Shown piece by piece: positions 43,415 to 52,186 of a DNA stretch of 52,809 nt (the stretch's first letter is position 1; each line of letters starts with the position of its first letter). This stretch comes from CAKSQF01 sp964582375 (lineage in GTDB: Bacteria > Bacillota > Clostridia > Oscillospirales > CAG-272): the NCBI GenBank assembly GCA_964582375.1, contig CAZORL010000010.1, positions 1 through 52,809 on the forward strand, written 5' to 3'. The position numbers and the translations under genes are program-made. The notes under the pieces are model-generated. The model saw only the letters and a program-made list of their open reading frames with translations. It searched no databases and was not told where the DNA came from.

Positions 43415-44161
43415 GTGTTCGGAGCTAAAAAAACAAAAGCGGCGGTGTTCGTCGATTTCGATCATTGGTGCATATCTATGTTTCAAAAATACGGTGCAAA
43501 GCCTGATGTGCGCGCGTGGTATGACAGTCTTTGTCAAAGCTACGATCTGCGCGAGGTATATTTTTTCGGAGATTTTTCAAATCCGCAGCTCCGCTCGGTA
43601 AAGAGCGATCTGCGAGCCATAACCGATAATGTGATCGATACGCAAAATTCGGACGGTCACAGTGAGAAGGATTACACCGATTTTATTATGCTCGATCAGC
43701 TTTATCGCAAATCGGCTGACCGATCGGTGAAGACCTTTGTTATTTTTTCGGGTGACGGTCATTTTTCGCTTGCCGCGCGCTATCTTAAAAACGAGTGTCA
43801 AAAAGAGGTCATTGTTTACGGCGTTAAGGACGCTATCAGCGGAAGACTTCGCGAATGTGCGTCAAAGGTTATTGAAATGCCGCAGGCAGAGGAGCTTGCT
43901 CGTTGTTACAAGCGAGCCGTTTACAGGCAGATCAGCGAGGTCTATGCGGCAAACAAGCGTGCAAATCTTACATTCCGCACGACAGCATCGGTAGTTGCCG
44001 CCAAGGTCGGCGTCGATGTCGAGACGATATCGAATGTCATGAACGAAATGATCGCTGACGGCTATATCTATCAGACTAAAAAATATGTTGCTCAGGGCAA
44101 TTTCTTGAAGGTATTGAAGCTTGATTCCGAAAAGATCTCGTCTGTCGGATTTTTTGAATAG
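43415..44161 (+). CDS. NYN-domain protein with C-terminal winged helix
   Basis: A 248-residue protein. Residues 8-150 are a NYN/PIN-like domain, a probable Mg-dependent ribonuclease fold: VFVDFDHWCIS (D14, D16), the DFIMLDQLY segment and FVIFSGDGHFSLAARYLK carry the acidic residues. The C-terminal part (about 165-240) looks like a winged helix-turn-helix (TASVVAAKVGVDVETISNVMNEMIADGYIYQ). The start is GTG 43415, fixed by AAGGAGGTG. It is divergent from polA. An RNA-processing role is likely from the family, the target unknown. Confidence 0.85.
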   Translation: MFGAKKTKAAVFVDFDHWCISMFQKYGAKPDVRAWYDSLCQSYDLREVYFFGDFSNPQLRSVKSDLRAITDNVIDTQNSDGHSEKDYTDFIMLDQLYRKSADRSVKTFVIFSGDGHFSLAARYLKNECQKEVIVYGVKDAISGRLRECASKVIEMPQAEELARCYKRAVYRQISEVYAANKRANLTFRTTASVVAAKVGVDVETISNVMNEMIADGYIYQTKKYVAQGNFLKVLKLDSEKISSVGFFE

Positions 44162-44172
44162 TGTGAATAAAA

Positions 44173-44237
44173 CAAAATAGAAAAACACAGATCGGGCGGT
44201 GTGCGCGGGAGATGACATCCGACATCCGCGACACCGC
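44173..44237 (-). terminator. Terminator of the Thr-rich gene
   Basis: GCGGTGTGCGCGG (44196-44208) pairs with CCGCGACACCGC (44226-44237) with one bulged base. On the minus strand TGTTTTTCTATTTT follows. Confidence 0.7.
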
Positions 44238-44249
44238 TCGAAATTGATT

Positions 44250-44936
44250 TTAGCCGAATATCTTAAAGATCACAAGTGCGGCACAGGATATGACTGCCGC
44301 CACAGCGGATATGATCGCAAGGCTCTTTAATGATTTTTTTGCCTCTGTTTTGTTTGCGGCGGATACATTGCCCTGCGTATCGTCGCTCTTTGTCGCGGCA
44401 GTCGTGTTGACATTCGAATTTCCTTCGCCTTTTTTGTCGGTCGTTATGATCGGTCCTCCGATCGGCGATGTGGTCGGCTGTTTTTTGTCGGCGGTCGTTG
44501 TCGTGTAGGCATCGCCCGTCGAAAATTTGATAGGATCGTCAACACGCGACGGCCCGACTATTATCCAAGGATCGTGCGATGGTGGTTCGGCGGTCGTTCT
44601 CTTGGTCGTCGCCGGAGCGGTGGTCTGCACCGGTTCTTTTGTGGTCACGATCGGCACCTCGGTCGTTACGGTCGGCTCATTTGTTGTCACTGCCGCCACC
44701 TCGGTCGTGACAGTCGGCTCGTTTGTCATGACGGGGGCGGTCGTTTGCGTCGGCAGCTCGGATGTCACCTCCGTGATCGGCGCAAGGGTAGTCTCGGCAG
44801 GGATGGTATCGGTCGATGTCGCCTCTGTTGTGCCCGGCTCATCGGTCGGTTCGGCAAGGATCATTAAACTGCCGAGCAGAAGGACGCAGGATACTGTCAT
44901 GGCGATCGCCGAGAGCCATAATTTTGCTTGGCGCAT
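44250..44936 (-). CDS. Thr-rich surface stalk protein
   Basis: A 228-residue protein: signal peptide (about residues 1-28, cleaved near ILAEP), a long Thr/Pro/Val-rich low-complexity stretch with near repeats (TNEPTVTTEV twice), a short non-repetitive segment DPWIIVGPSRVDDPIKF, and a C-terminal membrane helix (about 206-226). There is no recognisable globular domain. It looks like a membrane-anchored stalk across the cell wall, possibly glycosylated. GAAAGGA precedes the ATG. A TATAAT lies upstream, but without a clear -35. Confidence 0.75.
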   Translation of the reverse strand: MRQAKLWLSAIAMTVSCVLLLGSLMILAEPTDEPGTTEATSTDTIPAETTLAPITEVTSELPTQTTAPVMTNEPTVTTEVAAVTTNEPTVTTEVPIVTTKEPVQTTAPATTKRTTAEPPSHDPWIIVGPSRVDDPIKFSTGDAYTTTTADKKQPTTSPIGGPIITTDKKGEGNSNVNTTAATKSDDTQGNVSAANKTEAKKSLKSLAIISAVAAVISCAALVIFKIFG

Positions 44937-45074
44937 TTTATATCATTCCTTTCGGATAATTCGTTCAAATCGATTATACCACATTTTTCAAAAAAAAACG
45001 AGATGTATTTTGTTAAAATTATTCTTTTTTCGTAAGTTGTTTGTTGTTTTTACCGTAAAAGAGGAGGTAAAGCT

Positions 45075-45698
45075 ATGTCAAAGATCACATGGAATGCAGG
45101 CGCACTGCTCGCCCCTTTGCCTGCCGTGCTCGTCACGACAAAATCGGGAGATAAGATCGATGTAATGACCGCCGCGTGGACGGGGATCGTCAATACAAAA
45201 CCATCCAAAACCTACATTTCGGTGAGAAAGAGCCGACTTACGCACGAGCTCTTGACCGAGGGTCGCACTTTCGTTATCAATCTGACGACCGAAGATCTTG
45301 CCTTTGCGGCAGATTTCTGCGGTGTCCGCTCGGGACGCAATGTCGATAAATTTGAAAAGTGTTCACTCGCAACATCACCTGCGTCAAAGATCGACGGTGT
45401 GCTCATCGACAGATCGCCCGTTTGTATCGAGTGTGCTGTCACCGATGTGGTCGAGCTTGGCAGTCACGATATGTTTGTCGCTGATATTCTCTGTGTCGAT
45501 GTAAATGAAGAACTTGTCGATGATGCAGGAAGGCTCGCGCTCGAGCGTGCGGGGCTTATCGCTTATGTTCACGGGCAGTATTTCACGCTCGGCAAAAAGA
45601 TCGGAAAGTTCGGCTGGTCGGTCGAGAAAAAGAAGACAGGGAAGAACAGAGGGACGGTTCACAAAAAGTTAACAAACAAAAATCGGCAAAACACTTGA
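45075..45698 (+). CDS. Flavin reductase-like FMN-binding protein
   Basis: A 207-residue protein of the flavin reductase-like / FMN-binding split-barrel family. WNAGALLAPLPAVLVTT, MTAAWTGIVNTKPSKTYISVRKSRLTHELL and FVINLTTEDLAFAADFCGVRSGRNVDKF follow the family pattern for FMN binding. In anaerobes such proteins often serve as flavoredoxin-like electron carriers; the partner is unknown. GAGGAGGTAA sets the ATG. The last 25 residues are a basic tail not typical of the family. Confidence 0.85.
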   Translation: MSKITWNAGALLAPLPAVLVTTKSGDKIDVMTAAWTGIVNTKPSKTYISVRKSRLTHELLTEGRTFVINLTTEDLAFAADFCGVRSGRNVDKFEKCSLATSPASKIDGVLIDRSPVCIECAVTDVVELGSHDMFVADILCVDVNEELVDDAGRLALERAGLIAYVHGQYFTLGKKIGKFGWSVEKKKTGKNRGTVHKKLTNKNRQNT

Positions 45699-45722
45699 AA
45701 AAATCTGTATTTATGATATAAT
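45695..45722 (+). promoter_or_regulatory. Promoter of tRNA-Ser
   Basis: TTGAAA (45695-45700), 16 bp, TATAAT (45717-45722), ending 14 bases before the tRNA 5' end. It overlaps the end of the flavin reductase gene. Confidence 0.7.
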
Positions 45723-45736
45723 TATAGCCACCGCAC

Positions 45737-45826
45737 GGAGAAATACTCAAGTGGTGAAGAGGCGCCCCTGCTAAGGGTGTAGGTCGGGCAACCGGCGCGA
45801 GAGTTCAAATCTCTCTTTCTCCGCCA
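45737..45826 (+). tRNA. tRNA-Ser (GCT)
   Basis: A 90-base tRNA with encoded CCA (45824-45826). Acceptor GGAGAAA (45737-45743) pairs with TTTCTCC (45816-45822), discriminator G. The anticodon stem CGCCC/GGGTG encloses CTGCTAA, giving anticodon GCT (45770-45772) for AGC/AGT codons. A long variable arm (class II) and a T arm GAGAG-TTCAAAT-CTCTC confirm serine. Confidence 0.97.
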
Positions 45827-45864
45827 AATACCCTTCTCGAAAGAGAAGGGTATTTTCTGTTTTA
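45826..45864 (+). terminator. Terminator of tRNA-Ser
   Basis: AAATACCCTTCTC (45826-45838) pairs with GAGAAGGGTATTT (45843-45855), then TCTGTTTTA. The stem begins at the last base of the tRNA. Confidence 0.9.
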
Positions 45865-45949
45865 TCCCATTCGTCTCCAAAGACCCGGCGACAGGGTCAT
45901 TCTCTTACAATTGATCGGGTGAACCGACAGCATTTTTTGCAAAAATCTA

Positions 45950-45978
45950 TTGCAATTGTCGGCGATATGTGCTATAAT
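45950..45978 (+). promoter_or_regulatory. Promoter of the TetR gene
   Basis: TTGCAA (45950-45955), 17 bp, TATAAT (45973-45978), extended -10 TG. AACGAACGTT, a short palindrome, covers the likely start site at 45984-45993. Confidence 0.75.
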
Positions 45979-46006
45979 AAGGTAACGAACGTTTGAAATG
46001 AAAAAA

Positions 46007-46028
46007 GTCTGAAAATAAATTTTCAGAC
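46007..46028. promoter_or_regulatory. Perfect inverted repeat in the TetR gene leader
   Basis: GTCTGAAAAT-AA-ATTTTCAGAC, 10-bp arms with a 2-base centre, 13 bases before the ATG. There is no clear ribosome site between it and the ATG. It could be an autoregulatory operator or a structure that restrains translation. Confidence 0.6.
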
Positions 46029-46041
46029 GTCGAAAACAACA

Positions 46042-46635
46042 ATGGCAAATTATACAGAAAAACAGTGGAACGAAAAAAAGACGAGTCTTATGGAGCGATG
46101 CTACAACGGGTTTGCGGAGCTTGGACTTCACGGAACGGGCATTCGGGCACTGGCAAAATATTGCGGATGCACTACCAATATGCTTTACACCTACTTTGAA
46201 AATCTGGACGACTTGATCGTGCAGTCAACCGAGTATTGTATGAGCCGCGTCGAGGATGAGTTTATGGCAAAAGCACCTGTTGACATTCCCGATCTGTGGC
46301 GGTTTATCGACGAGATCCCATACTGGACAGCCGAAAATCACGGTAAAAAGTACCGCCTGATGTATCAGGTATACACTCATCCGAAATACAAGCCATACGG
46401 TCAAAAATTTTTTGCAGGCGTGGATAAGCGATACGCCGAATATGCCGCGCTCCTTGAGGGTAAGCTCGGCATACCGAAACAGAAATTGATGCCGCTCATA
46501 TTTGTTCTGATCCGAGCATGCGTGCATTACGCACTCTTCGAGGATGAAGTTTATCTGAAATCGCAGATCGATGTGCTCAAAGAAACATTAGAGCTTTTTA
46601 TCGACAAATACGCCTCAAAACCACAGCCGATATAA
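46042..46635 (+). CDS. TetR-family transcriptional regulator
   Basis: A 197-residue TetR-type regulator. The N-terminal helix-turn-helix spans about residues 13-55 (CYNGFAELGLHGTGIRALAKYCGCTTNMLYTYFENLDDLI); the rest is the helical ligand-binding and dimer domain (LRLMYQVYTHP-like RLMYQVYTHPKYKPYGQKFF). Its leader holds palindromes consistent with autoregulation. The giant surface protein gene starts 54 bases downstream, so it may be a co-transcribed target or only a neighbour. The effector is unknown. No strong Shine-Dalgarno was found. Confidence 0.9.
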   Translation: MANYTEKQWNEKKTSLMERCYNGFAELGLHGTGIRALAKYCGCTTNMLYTYFENLDDLIVQSTEYCMSRVEDEFMAKAPVDIPDLWRFIDEIPYWTAENHGKKYRLMYQVYTHPKYKPYGQKFFAGVDKRYAEYAALLEGKLGIPKQKLMPLIFVLIRACVHYALFEDEVYLKSQIDVLKETLELFIDKYASKPQPI

Positions 46636-46689
46636 AATGTATCGAGCCGTGAAGCAATAAAAAATAATTTTTAGACGGAGGGAAAACAA

Positions 46690-49600
46690 ATGAGAAGAAC
46701 AATACGGAAGCTCCTGCTTGTTATCTGTCTTTGTGCGCTGTTTGTACCGTGCATGTTCTTTACGACGGAGGCGGCAAGCACACCCGGGGAATCCGCAGAA
46801 GGGGGAAGTGCGATCGAGGACTACGGTTTCAGCATCAACGGCGTGGCTATCACCTCGGCGAACGATAGCGGTGTCGGCTATTCATATGTTGCTGTGAAAA
46901 ACGAGCTGACGCTGACCGGCGATTTTGTCACTGACACATCGGTGACCTACGCGTCTCCCGATAAATATGCCGTCCGCAAGGATTATGTGTACCGGATGGA
47001 CGGAGGAGAGCTTATATACTACATACCGACGATCGATCTGAGCGGCAAGGACTCGATCACTATATTGATCGACGGAGAGGTCTCGATCGGTAAATCGGGC
47101 GAGGGCAGGAGAGGCTACGCAAGCTCAAGCGGCACTCTTATAAAAAGCTACGGCATATACGGCGAGAACTGCGAGATCACTATTTTGCCCGTCGGCAACA
47201 GTCTCGAAAAGCTTAATATCGAGACTACCGATACGGCGATCTACTGCAAGAAGTTGAGTATCTCCGGTCGCGATGTGGGTCTCGACGTGAATCTCGAGCT
47301 GAATCTCGACACATACGACACCTCGGCGATCTACACCGTCCGCGACAATTGCGAGATATCGTATGCGACAGTCACGGTCGATACCGACAATCTCGGCAGC
47401 CTTTATAAATCCTGGAACAGCAGCAGTGATTACAAAAACGACAAGGGCATATATCGCTACGATTCGATCGCGGCAGTTTATGTCGGCTACGATCCGGACC
47501 TGTACGAATATTCTTCGCCGGAACTGAAGCTCGGACATTATGCCACACTTAACGTCAACGCATCTGCCTCCGGAGTCAAAGATTCGTTTCGCGAACTTAG
47601 TAGCGAGATAGAGGGTTTTGACAATGACAAGTCAATTCCGGTCTACAAGGATGGTCAGTGGAAGACATATGAAACAGAAGATGTACGCGTTTACTGCGGT
47701 ATTTTTGCCAACGGCTGCAGTGTAGTGGTATATGACTCCGCACTGAATGTTAATTTGAAAGCCGGTAACTTGACGTCTTACTTCAATGGTCTTCTCACCA
47801 CCGGTACACGCTATCTCTATCGCACTATAGGCGTCAATATGAGTTATGCGCATTTTGGCAACGCATCCGTTAACGTGAATATGTTCGCCTCCAATTCGAA
47901 TGAAACCTTCGCTTTCGGACACGACACCCACGCTTTCTACAGTATGCGTTATTACACACATGATGGTCAAGAGGGCACATACTATGCAGGCGATGCCTCG
48001 ATCGCTTTTGATTATGAGGACTACATTCAAGTTCGGATCGATCAGAGATATTCCAATGACCCCGTCGAGCACAAGAGACTGGTAAATTCGCAGTCAAGAA
48101 TGTCGAGAACGCTCTGCTGGGAAAATTCCGGGAATTTCCGCTGCTTTACCGATGATTATTATATGATCAAACAAGAGTATGACGAGATCCGCGGCGAGCT
48201 GTGTCTTTTCCGAAGCGTCAAGGTGCTGAAGGAAAATTCGGCGATCTATTTGCGAGAGAACGGAGATTCGTATCAGTACTCGAATTATTACGATTTTCGA
48301 GATGCGACCGATCTTTCCGAATACGTTATTGACATTGAGGAGATGGGCTGGGAAGAAAAGGACATTTATGTTTACTCGGGCGAATTTGATATAACGCCCG
48401 CAAAGAGCGGTATCGTTCTGACCGTATATGATGAAGCGTATGTAAAGATCGAGCTTGAGGGCGGTATCAGCTTACCCTACACCGGGAAGATAGACATCAG
48501 AATGGCAGGCAATGTGAGAGTCGAAGGTGACGGATACATGACCGACCTCAGTGCGTGCGGCATCCATCTCGACGTGATCGAGGGATATCGCGAGAACGAG
48601 CTCCTCACTTGCGGCAAGCTCATTCTGGTAGGCGGCACTGCCGAGACAGGAAGTATCGCCGAAGATGTGTATGTTGCCATGCAAGGCGGAAATTACCGAT
48701 TCAGCAATGAAAAGATCACCACATTTGTTGAATACAACGGGAAATTCAATTACAGTCAATGCGCAAAATATACTGTAGATCTCGGCGAATATTCACACTA
48801 TTTCGAATACTCGAACTTTGTCACAAGCGGCGGATACGGCACGGGTGGCATATATCCCATAGACGGAGTGCTTTATTTCTGGAACGACCCTAATGCTGCT
48901 CTCACCTTTGAAGGCAACCCGATCTCCTTCCATCATTTTACCTATGATGACGGCAGAGGCTACAATTCCTATGTCTTCCCCCGAGCGAGCAGTGACAAGA
49001 GCAAATACACCGTTTATCGCATCGAGGATAGGCTCGTGATCAAGCAAGAGGGTCCGTCGAATTATTATGTTCAGCACGGTGAGAAAAACCTCAAGCTGAC
49101 CTCATTCTATTTCGTAAGAGTCTGCAATATCCCCGGCGACAACCCCTTCAACACCAACCCGGATAGTCTTATTGAGATCGAGATCCCGGGCACTCAGAGC
49201 CGCACCATACCGAGCGGATCGGAGGTTCAGTGGGGATGCTTTGACAAAGATAACATGCCTGTCTTCTTGACGAGAGAACAGACTCTCTCCGTGGTGATCG
49301 ACTCGATCGATTACAAAACGATGTCCGACTATCACGGCTACTACTGTCGGTTGCTGACGGGCAATCATGTTGATGCAAGATACGAGTTCAACATTTGTAT
49401 CATCACATTCGACGACCCGACAAATCAGATCGTCGGCGTGGGAGAGAGCGCACATTTTAACATTCCTTATCGCATCAATGGCAACTGGGTCGAGGATGAC
49501 GGATTTGTATGCAGTTGGGAATGGCGTAAGAACGAGAGCGACACGTTCAAGCCGATCACGGGCTCCGAGGGCGAAACCTATGATTACACCGCATTTTTCA

Positions 49601-51675
49601 ACTCGATCGAGGATAATTCTCACGGATATCAGTTCCGCCGTGTCGTGACACTTAAGCGTGAGGGCAAGGACGACATCAAGTTCTGTTCTGAGCCGGTGAC
49701 GCTTCTTATGGGCGCGAAGGTCGTGAGCGAGCCGACACCTAAGTCGATCGTGCTCTATACCACCGATTCGCGCGAGACCCTCTCGTTCAGCGTCAAATAT
49801 GTTCGCGGCGCATCCGTGACCGTTCTGAAAGGGGTCGGCACGACGTTTGTGACAGTTGACGGTGTCGAGCTGAGCTATTCGACCGATGCTGACGGAGTCA
49901 CGACGGTTACCGTAACCTTCAGAAAAGAAAAATTCTGCGACGCCGAAGGCAACTGGGATCCCGAAAAGCTGCACGGAGTTTTCAGTCTCCAAGTACATGG
50001 CGAAAAGCTGGTCGGTACGAACAAAGAACTGCAACTCAACGACAATTATTCGAGCGGTGTTGACATTACCGTGCAGGAAAAGCCCAAATTCACAAGCACC
50101 CCCGTTGCGGACACGGTTTTGGCAGGCGGCGATCTGACGGTGAGCGTGAACTGTGAAAACCTTCTCTGTGATGATGAGAACAGCTCCATGTGGTGGGAAT
50201 ACAGCAAAGACGGTGGCACGACATGGATCAAGGTTACGGAGACCGACAGTTCGAAGGCGATCTACATCTACAACCAGCGTGGCATCGATATTACCATCGG
50301 AGTTATTGGCTCGAATTCGAGCGGTTACAAACGCCCGACCCCGTATATGGGAACATTTTTGTACATTAAAGGCATTTCCGCCGACATGAACGGCGCGCTA
50401 GTTCGCGCGGTCATGAAGGACGGTACGGGAAACACATGTTACAGTGCGACTGCGACACTTGACGTTATACCTTTCCCGCAGATCGCAAAACAGCCGCAGA
50501 GCCGGAGCGTGAATCTGGTCAACGATTATGCTATAATCGATTTTACATTCGACGGCGATATCCCCTCGGGTCTGACCGTGACCTATCAGTGGCAGAAACG
50601 CTATACAAAGAATGATGCATGGGCAAATTTCGACGGCGGCGCGACAAGTGCAGTCAATGATAACATGCTCGCATTCAACGATCTGGCAAGCCAAGATGAA
50701 AAGGCGTACTATCGCTGTGTCATCACTGTAGTCAAGGATGGCAAAACATTCACAATAACGACCGATGAGGCGGAGCTTGTCATCACGCAGGATGTGATAT
50801 TCGCAGGCTATACGCTCACCCTCGACGGCACGATCGGACTCAATTTCTACACCATCCTGTCGAATGAGTTCAAGGCGAGCGAAAATGCGAAGATTCAGTT
50901 CACCATCGACAATATAACGAGAGTTTGCAAGGTCAGCGACGCATACACAAGAGAGATGGACGGCGTGACCTACCATATTTTCTCCGTGCCCGTCTACGCT
51001 TACCAAATGAACCTCGAAGTTTTGGCGGAGGCGTTCCATAACGGCAAGAATGTTGCCGATGACCTCGAATCGATCAGATCTTATGCGACCTATATCATAA
51101 AAAATGCAAGCGATTACAACGATGCTGATGTCGCATTCGCAAAGGCACTGCTGAACTACGGCGCGGCTGCTCAGAATCAGTTCGATGCAAATAAGGACGA
51201 TCTTGCAAATAAAGATCTGACCGATGCTGATAAGACCGTTCCCGAACTCGGGGCTGCCGATCTTAGTCAGTACAGAGGCGGTGGCACACCGAGTGACGCT
51301 ATCGGATGTGTCGAGGGTTGGAATCTCGTCCTCGGCTCGAAAACCTGCCTCAATATCTACTTCACCCCTGCTGACGGCATTGATATCGACAGCATCATCT
51401 TCAAGATCGACGGCAAGGTCGTCGATTACGAGAGCGCGCCAGACGGCTATAGGATACCGATAAAGAATATTAAGGCGTGGGAACTTGACAGATCATACAT
51501 TTTCACAGCCGAGCTTGACGACGGTACGACGGTCACATACGAGTGCTCTGCAATGAGCTATTGCTATAACGTGCTCTGCGGTGGAGTCGAGTACGAGCAA
51601 TCCCTGATCGATCTCGTCTGCGCACTGCGTGAATATAACCTTAAATCGGAGATATACGGAGGTCAAAATGCCTAA
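46690..51675 (+). CDS. Giant secreted surface protein with Ig-like modules
   Basis: A 1661-residue exported protein. The signal peptide (about residues 1-29) ends near TTEAAS. Residues 40-800 are beta-rich and repetitive, with many short strands such as DSITILIDGEVSI, suggestive of a solenoid. Ig-like modules follow (about 930-1030, 1131-1260 and 1263-1370; the last has YQWQKR...YYRCVIT). The C-terminal unit (about 1375-1661) starts GYTLTLDGTIGLNFYTIL, contains ALLNYGAAAQNQFDANKDD, and recurs in surface proteins of gut Clostridia. There is no LPXTG motif or dockerin, so anchoring is unclear. GGAGGG precedes the ATG. An adhesin or glycan-binding role is an inference. Confidence 0.8.
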   Translation: MRRTIRKLLLVICLCALFVPCMFFTTEAASTPGESAEGGSAIEDYGFSINGVAITSANDSGVGYSYVAVKNELTLTGDFVTDTSVTYASPDKYAVRKDYVYRMDGGELIYYIPTIDLSGKDSITILIDGEVSIGKSGEGRRGYASSSGTLIKSYGIYGENCEITILPVGNSLEKLNIETTDTAIYCKKLSISGRDVGLDVNLELNLDTYDTSAIYTVRDNCEISYATVTVDTDNLGSLYKSWNSSSDYKNDKGIYRYDSIAAVYVGYDPDLYEYSSPELKLGHYATLNVNASASGVKDSFRELSSEIEGFDNDKSIPVYKDGQWKTYETEDVRVYCGIFANGCSVVVYDSALNVNLKAGNLTSYFNGLLTTGTRYLYRTIGVNMSYAHFGNASVNVNMFASNSNETFAFGHDTHAFYSMRYYTHDGQEGTYYAGDASIAFDYEDYIQVRIDQRYSNDPVEHKRLVNSQSRMSRTLCWENSGNFRCFTDDYYMIKQEYDEIRGELCLFRSVKVLKENSAIYLRENGDSYQYSNYYDFRDATDLSEYVIDIEEMGWEEKDIYVYSGEFDITPAKSGIVLTVYDEAYVKIELEGGISLPYTGKIDIRMAGNVRVEGDGYMTDLSACGIHLDVIEGYRENELLTCGKLILVGGTAETGSIAEDVYVAMQGGNYRFSNEKITTFVEYNGKFNYSQCAKYTVDLGEYSHYFEYSNFVTSGGYGTGGIYPIDGVLYFWNDPNAALTFEGNPISFHHFTYDDGRGYNSYVFPRASSDKSKYTVYRIEDRLVIKQEGPSNYYVQHGEKNLKLTSFYFVRVCNIPGDNPFNTNPDSLIEIEIPGTQSRTIPSGSEVQWGCFDKDNMPVFLTREQTLSVVIDSIDYKTMSDYHGYYCRLLTGNHVDARYEFNICIITFDDPTNQIVGVGESAHFNIPYRINGNWVEDDGFVCSWEWRKNESDTFKPITGSEGETYDYTAFFNSIEDNSHGYQFRRVVTLKREGKDDIKFCSEPVTLLMGAKVVSEPTPKSIVLYTTDSRETLSFSVKYVRGASVTVLKGVGTTFVTVDGVELSYSTDADGVTTVTVTFRKEKFCDAEGNWDPEKLHGVFSLQVHGEKLVGTNKELQLNDNYSSGVDITVQEKPKFTSTPVADTVLAGGDLTVSVNCENLLCDDENSSMWWEYSKDGGTTWIKVTETDSSKAIYIYNQRGIDITIGVIGSNSSGYKRPTPYMGTFLYIKGISADMNGALVRAVMKDGTGNTCYSATATLDVIPFPQIAKQPQSRSVNLVNDYAIIDFTFDGDIPSGLTVTYQWQKRYTKNDAWANFDGGATSAVNDNMLAFNDLASQDEKAYYRCVITVVKDGKTFTITTDEAELVITQDVIFAGYTLTLDGTIGLNFYTILSNEFKASENAKIQFTIDNITRVCKVSDAYTREMDGVTYHIFSVPVYAYQMNLEVLAEAFHNGKNVADDLESIRSYATYIIKNASDYNDADVAFAKALLNYGAAAQNQFDANKDDLANKDLTDADKTVPELGAADLSQYRGGGTPSDAIGCVEGWNLVLGSKTCLNIYFTPADGIDIDSIIFKIDGKVVDYESAPDGYRIPIKNIKAWELDRSYIFTAELDDGTTVTYECSAMSYCYNVLCGGVEYEQSLIDLVCALREYNLKSEIYGGQNA

Positions 51676-51811
51676 AACAAATAAAAACCTCAAAAAAACT
51701 TACATAATTCCAAAAGCTAAGGTCGAAAAGGTCGATGCAACAGACCTGATAACCGCAAGCACACCGTTTGTTCCAAACAAAAAAAGAACGACCGGGCATT
51801 GGAATTTTTGA
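51668..51811 (+). CDS. 47-residue peptide coupled to the giant surface protein gene
   Basis: The ATG lies inside the end of the giant gene (8-base overlap), with GGAGG 5 bases upstream, so translation is coupled. The peptide is basic at the N-terminus (MPKTNKNLKKTYIIPKAKVE), then DATDLITASTP and a basic/aromatic end KKRTTGHWNF. The YxxPxxxVxxxDxITAS pattern resembles short peptides seen in gut Firmicutes and Bacteroidetes near surface proteins. It has no Cys, no signal peptide and no membrane helix. Function unknown. Confidence 0.7.
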   Translation: MPKTNKNLKKTYIIPKAKVEKVDATDLITASTPFVPNKKRTTGHWNF

Positions 51812-51851
51812 CAGAGCAAAGCCGCATTGCGACTGAGCGAAAATAAAATCA

Positions 51852-51893
51852 GACCTACGGTTCAGATCTTTTCTGTTCCGTAGGTCTTTTTCT
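51852..51893 (+). terminator. Terminator after the surface protein operon
   Basis: AGACCTACGG (51852-51861) pairs with CCGTAGGTCT (51879-51888), then TTTTCTTCC. In the remaining gap to 52187 I see only the promoter at 52111 and a doubtful coding remnant on the minus strand. Confidence 0.88.
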
Positions 51894-52110
51894 TCCTTGT
51901 CCGTATATCGTCGTGCACCTCGTATATTATCAAGCTCATTTGCTGTCTTCGTTGTTCATCAATAATTTCAAAGCTTCAAGCTGTTCGTCCGAAAAATCGC
52001 CGGATGAACGAGCAAGCGAAACAGCCGGCTTTTTATCGGCTCTCGGCTGACATCTCGATTTTGATGGAGATTTTTTTGATGGAAGAGAAAATAAGATTTT
52101 CGCAAAACCA

Positions 52111-52139
52111 TTGACATTTTGCCCCAAATGATGTAGAAT
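52111..52139 (+). promoter_or_regulatory. Promoter of the macro-less HTH gene
   Basis: TTGACA (52111-52116), 17 bp, TAGAAT (52134-52139). Confidence 0.75.
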
Positions 52140-52186
52140 AAAGACGTGAATATCGATATACAAACAGAAAGGCAAGGTGGGGTGGT

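Noticed and set aside
44650..44740. Direct repeats as a CRISPR-like array
   Set aside because: The repeats encode the in-frame Thr-rich motif of the stalk protein and lack the regular spacers of an array.
49102..50034. Minus-strand frame inside the giant surface protein gene
   Set aside because: Antisense shadow with no start signal or recognisable domain.
51936..52175. Minus-strand reading frame ending in a coding-like SSGDFSDEQLEALKLLMNNEDSK tail
   Set aside because: The ending looks like a real protein C-terminus, but the frame has no ATG or GTG start with a ribosome site and runs into the promoter of the plus-strand HTH gene. At most it is a gene remnant; not enough to annotate.
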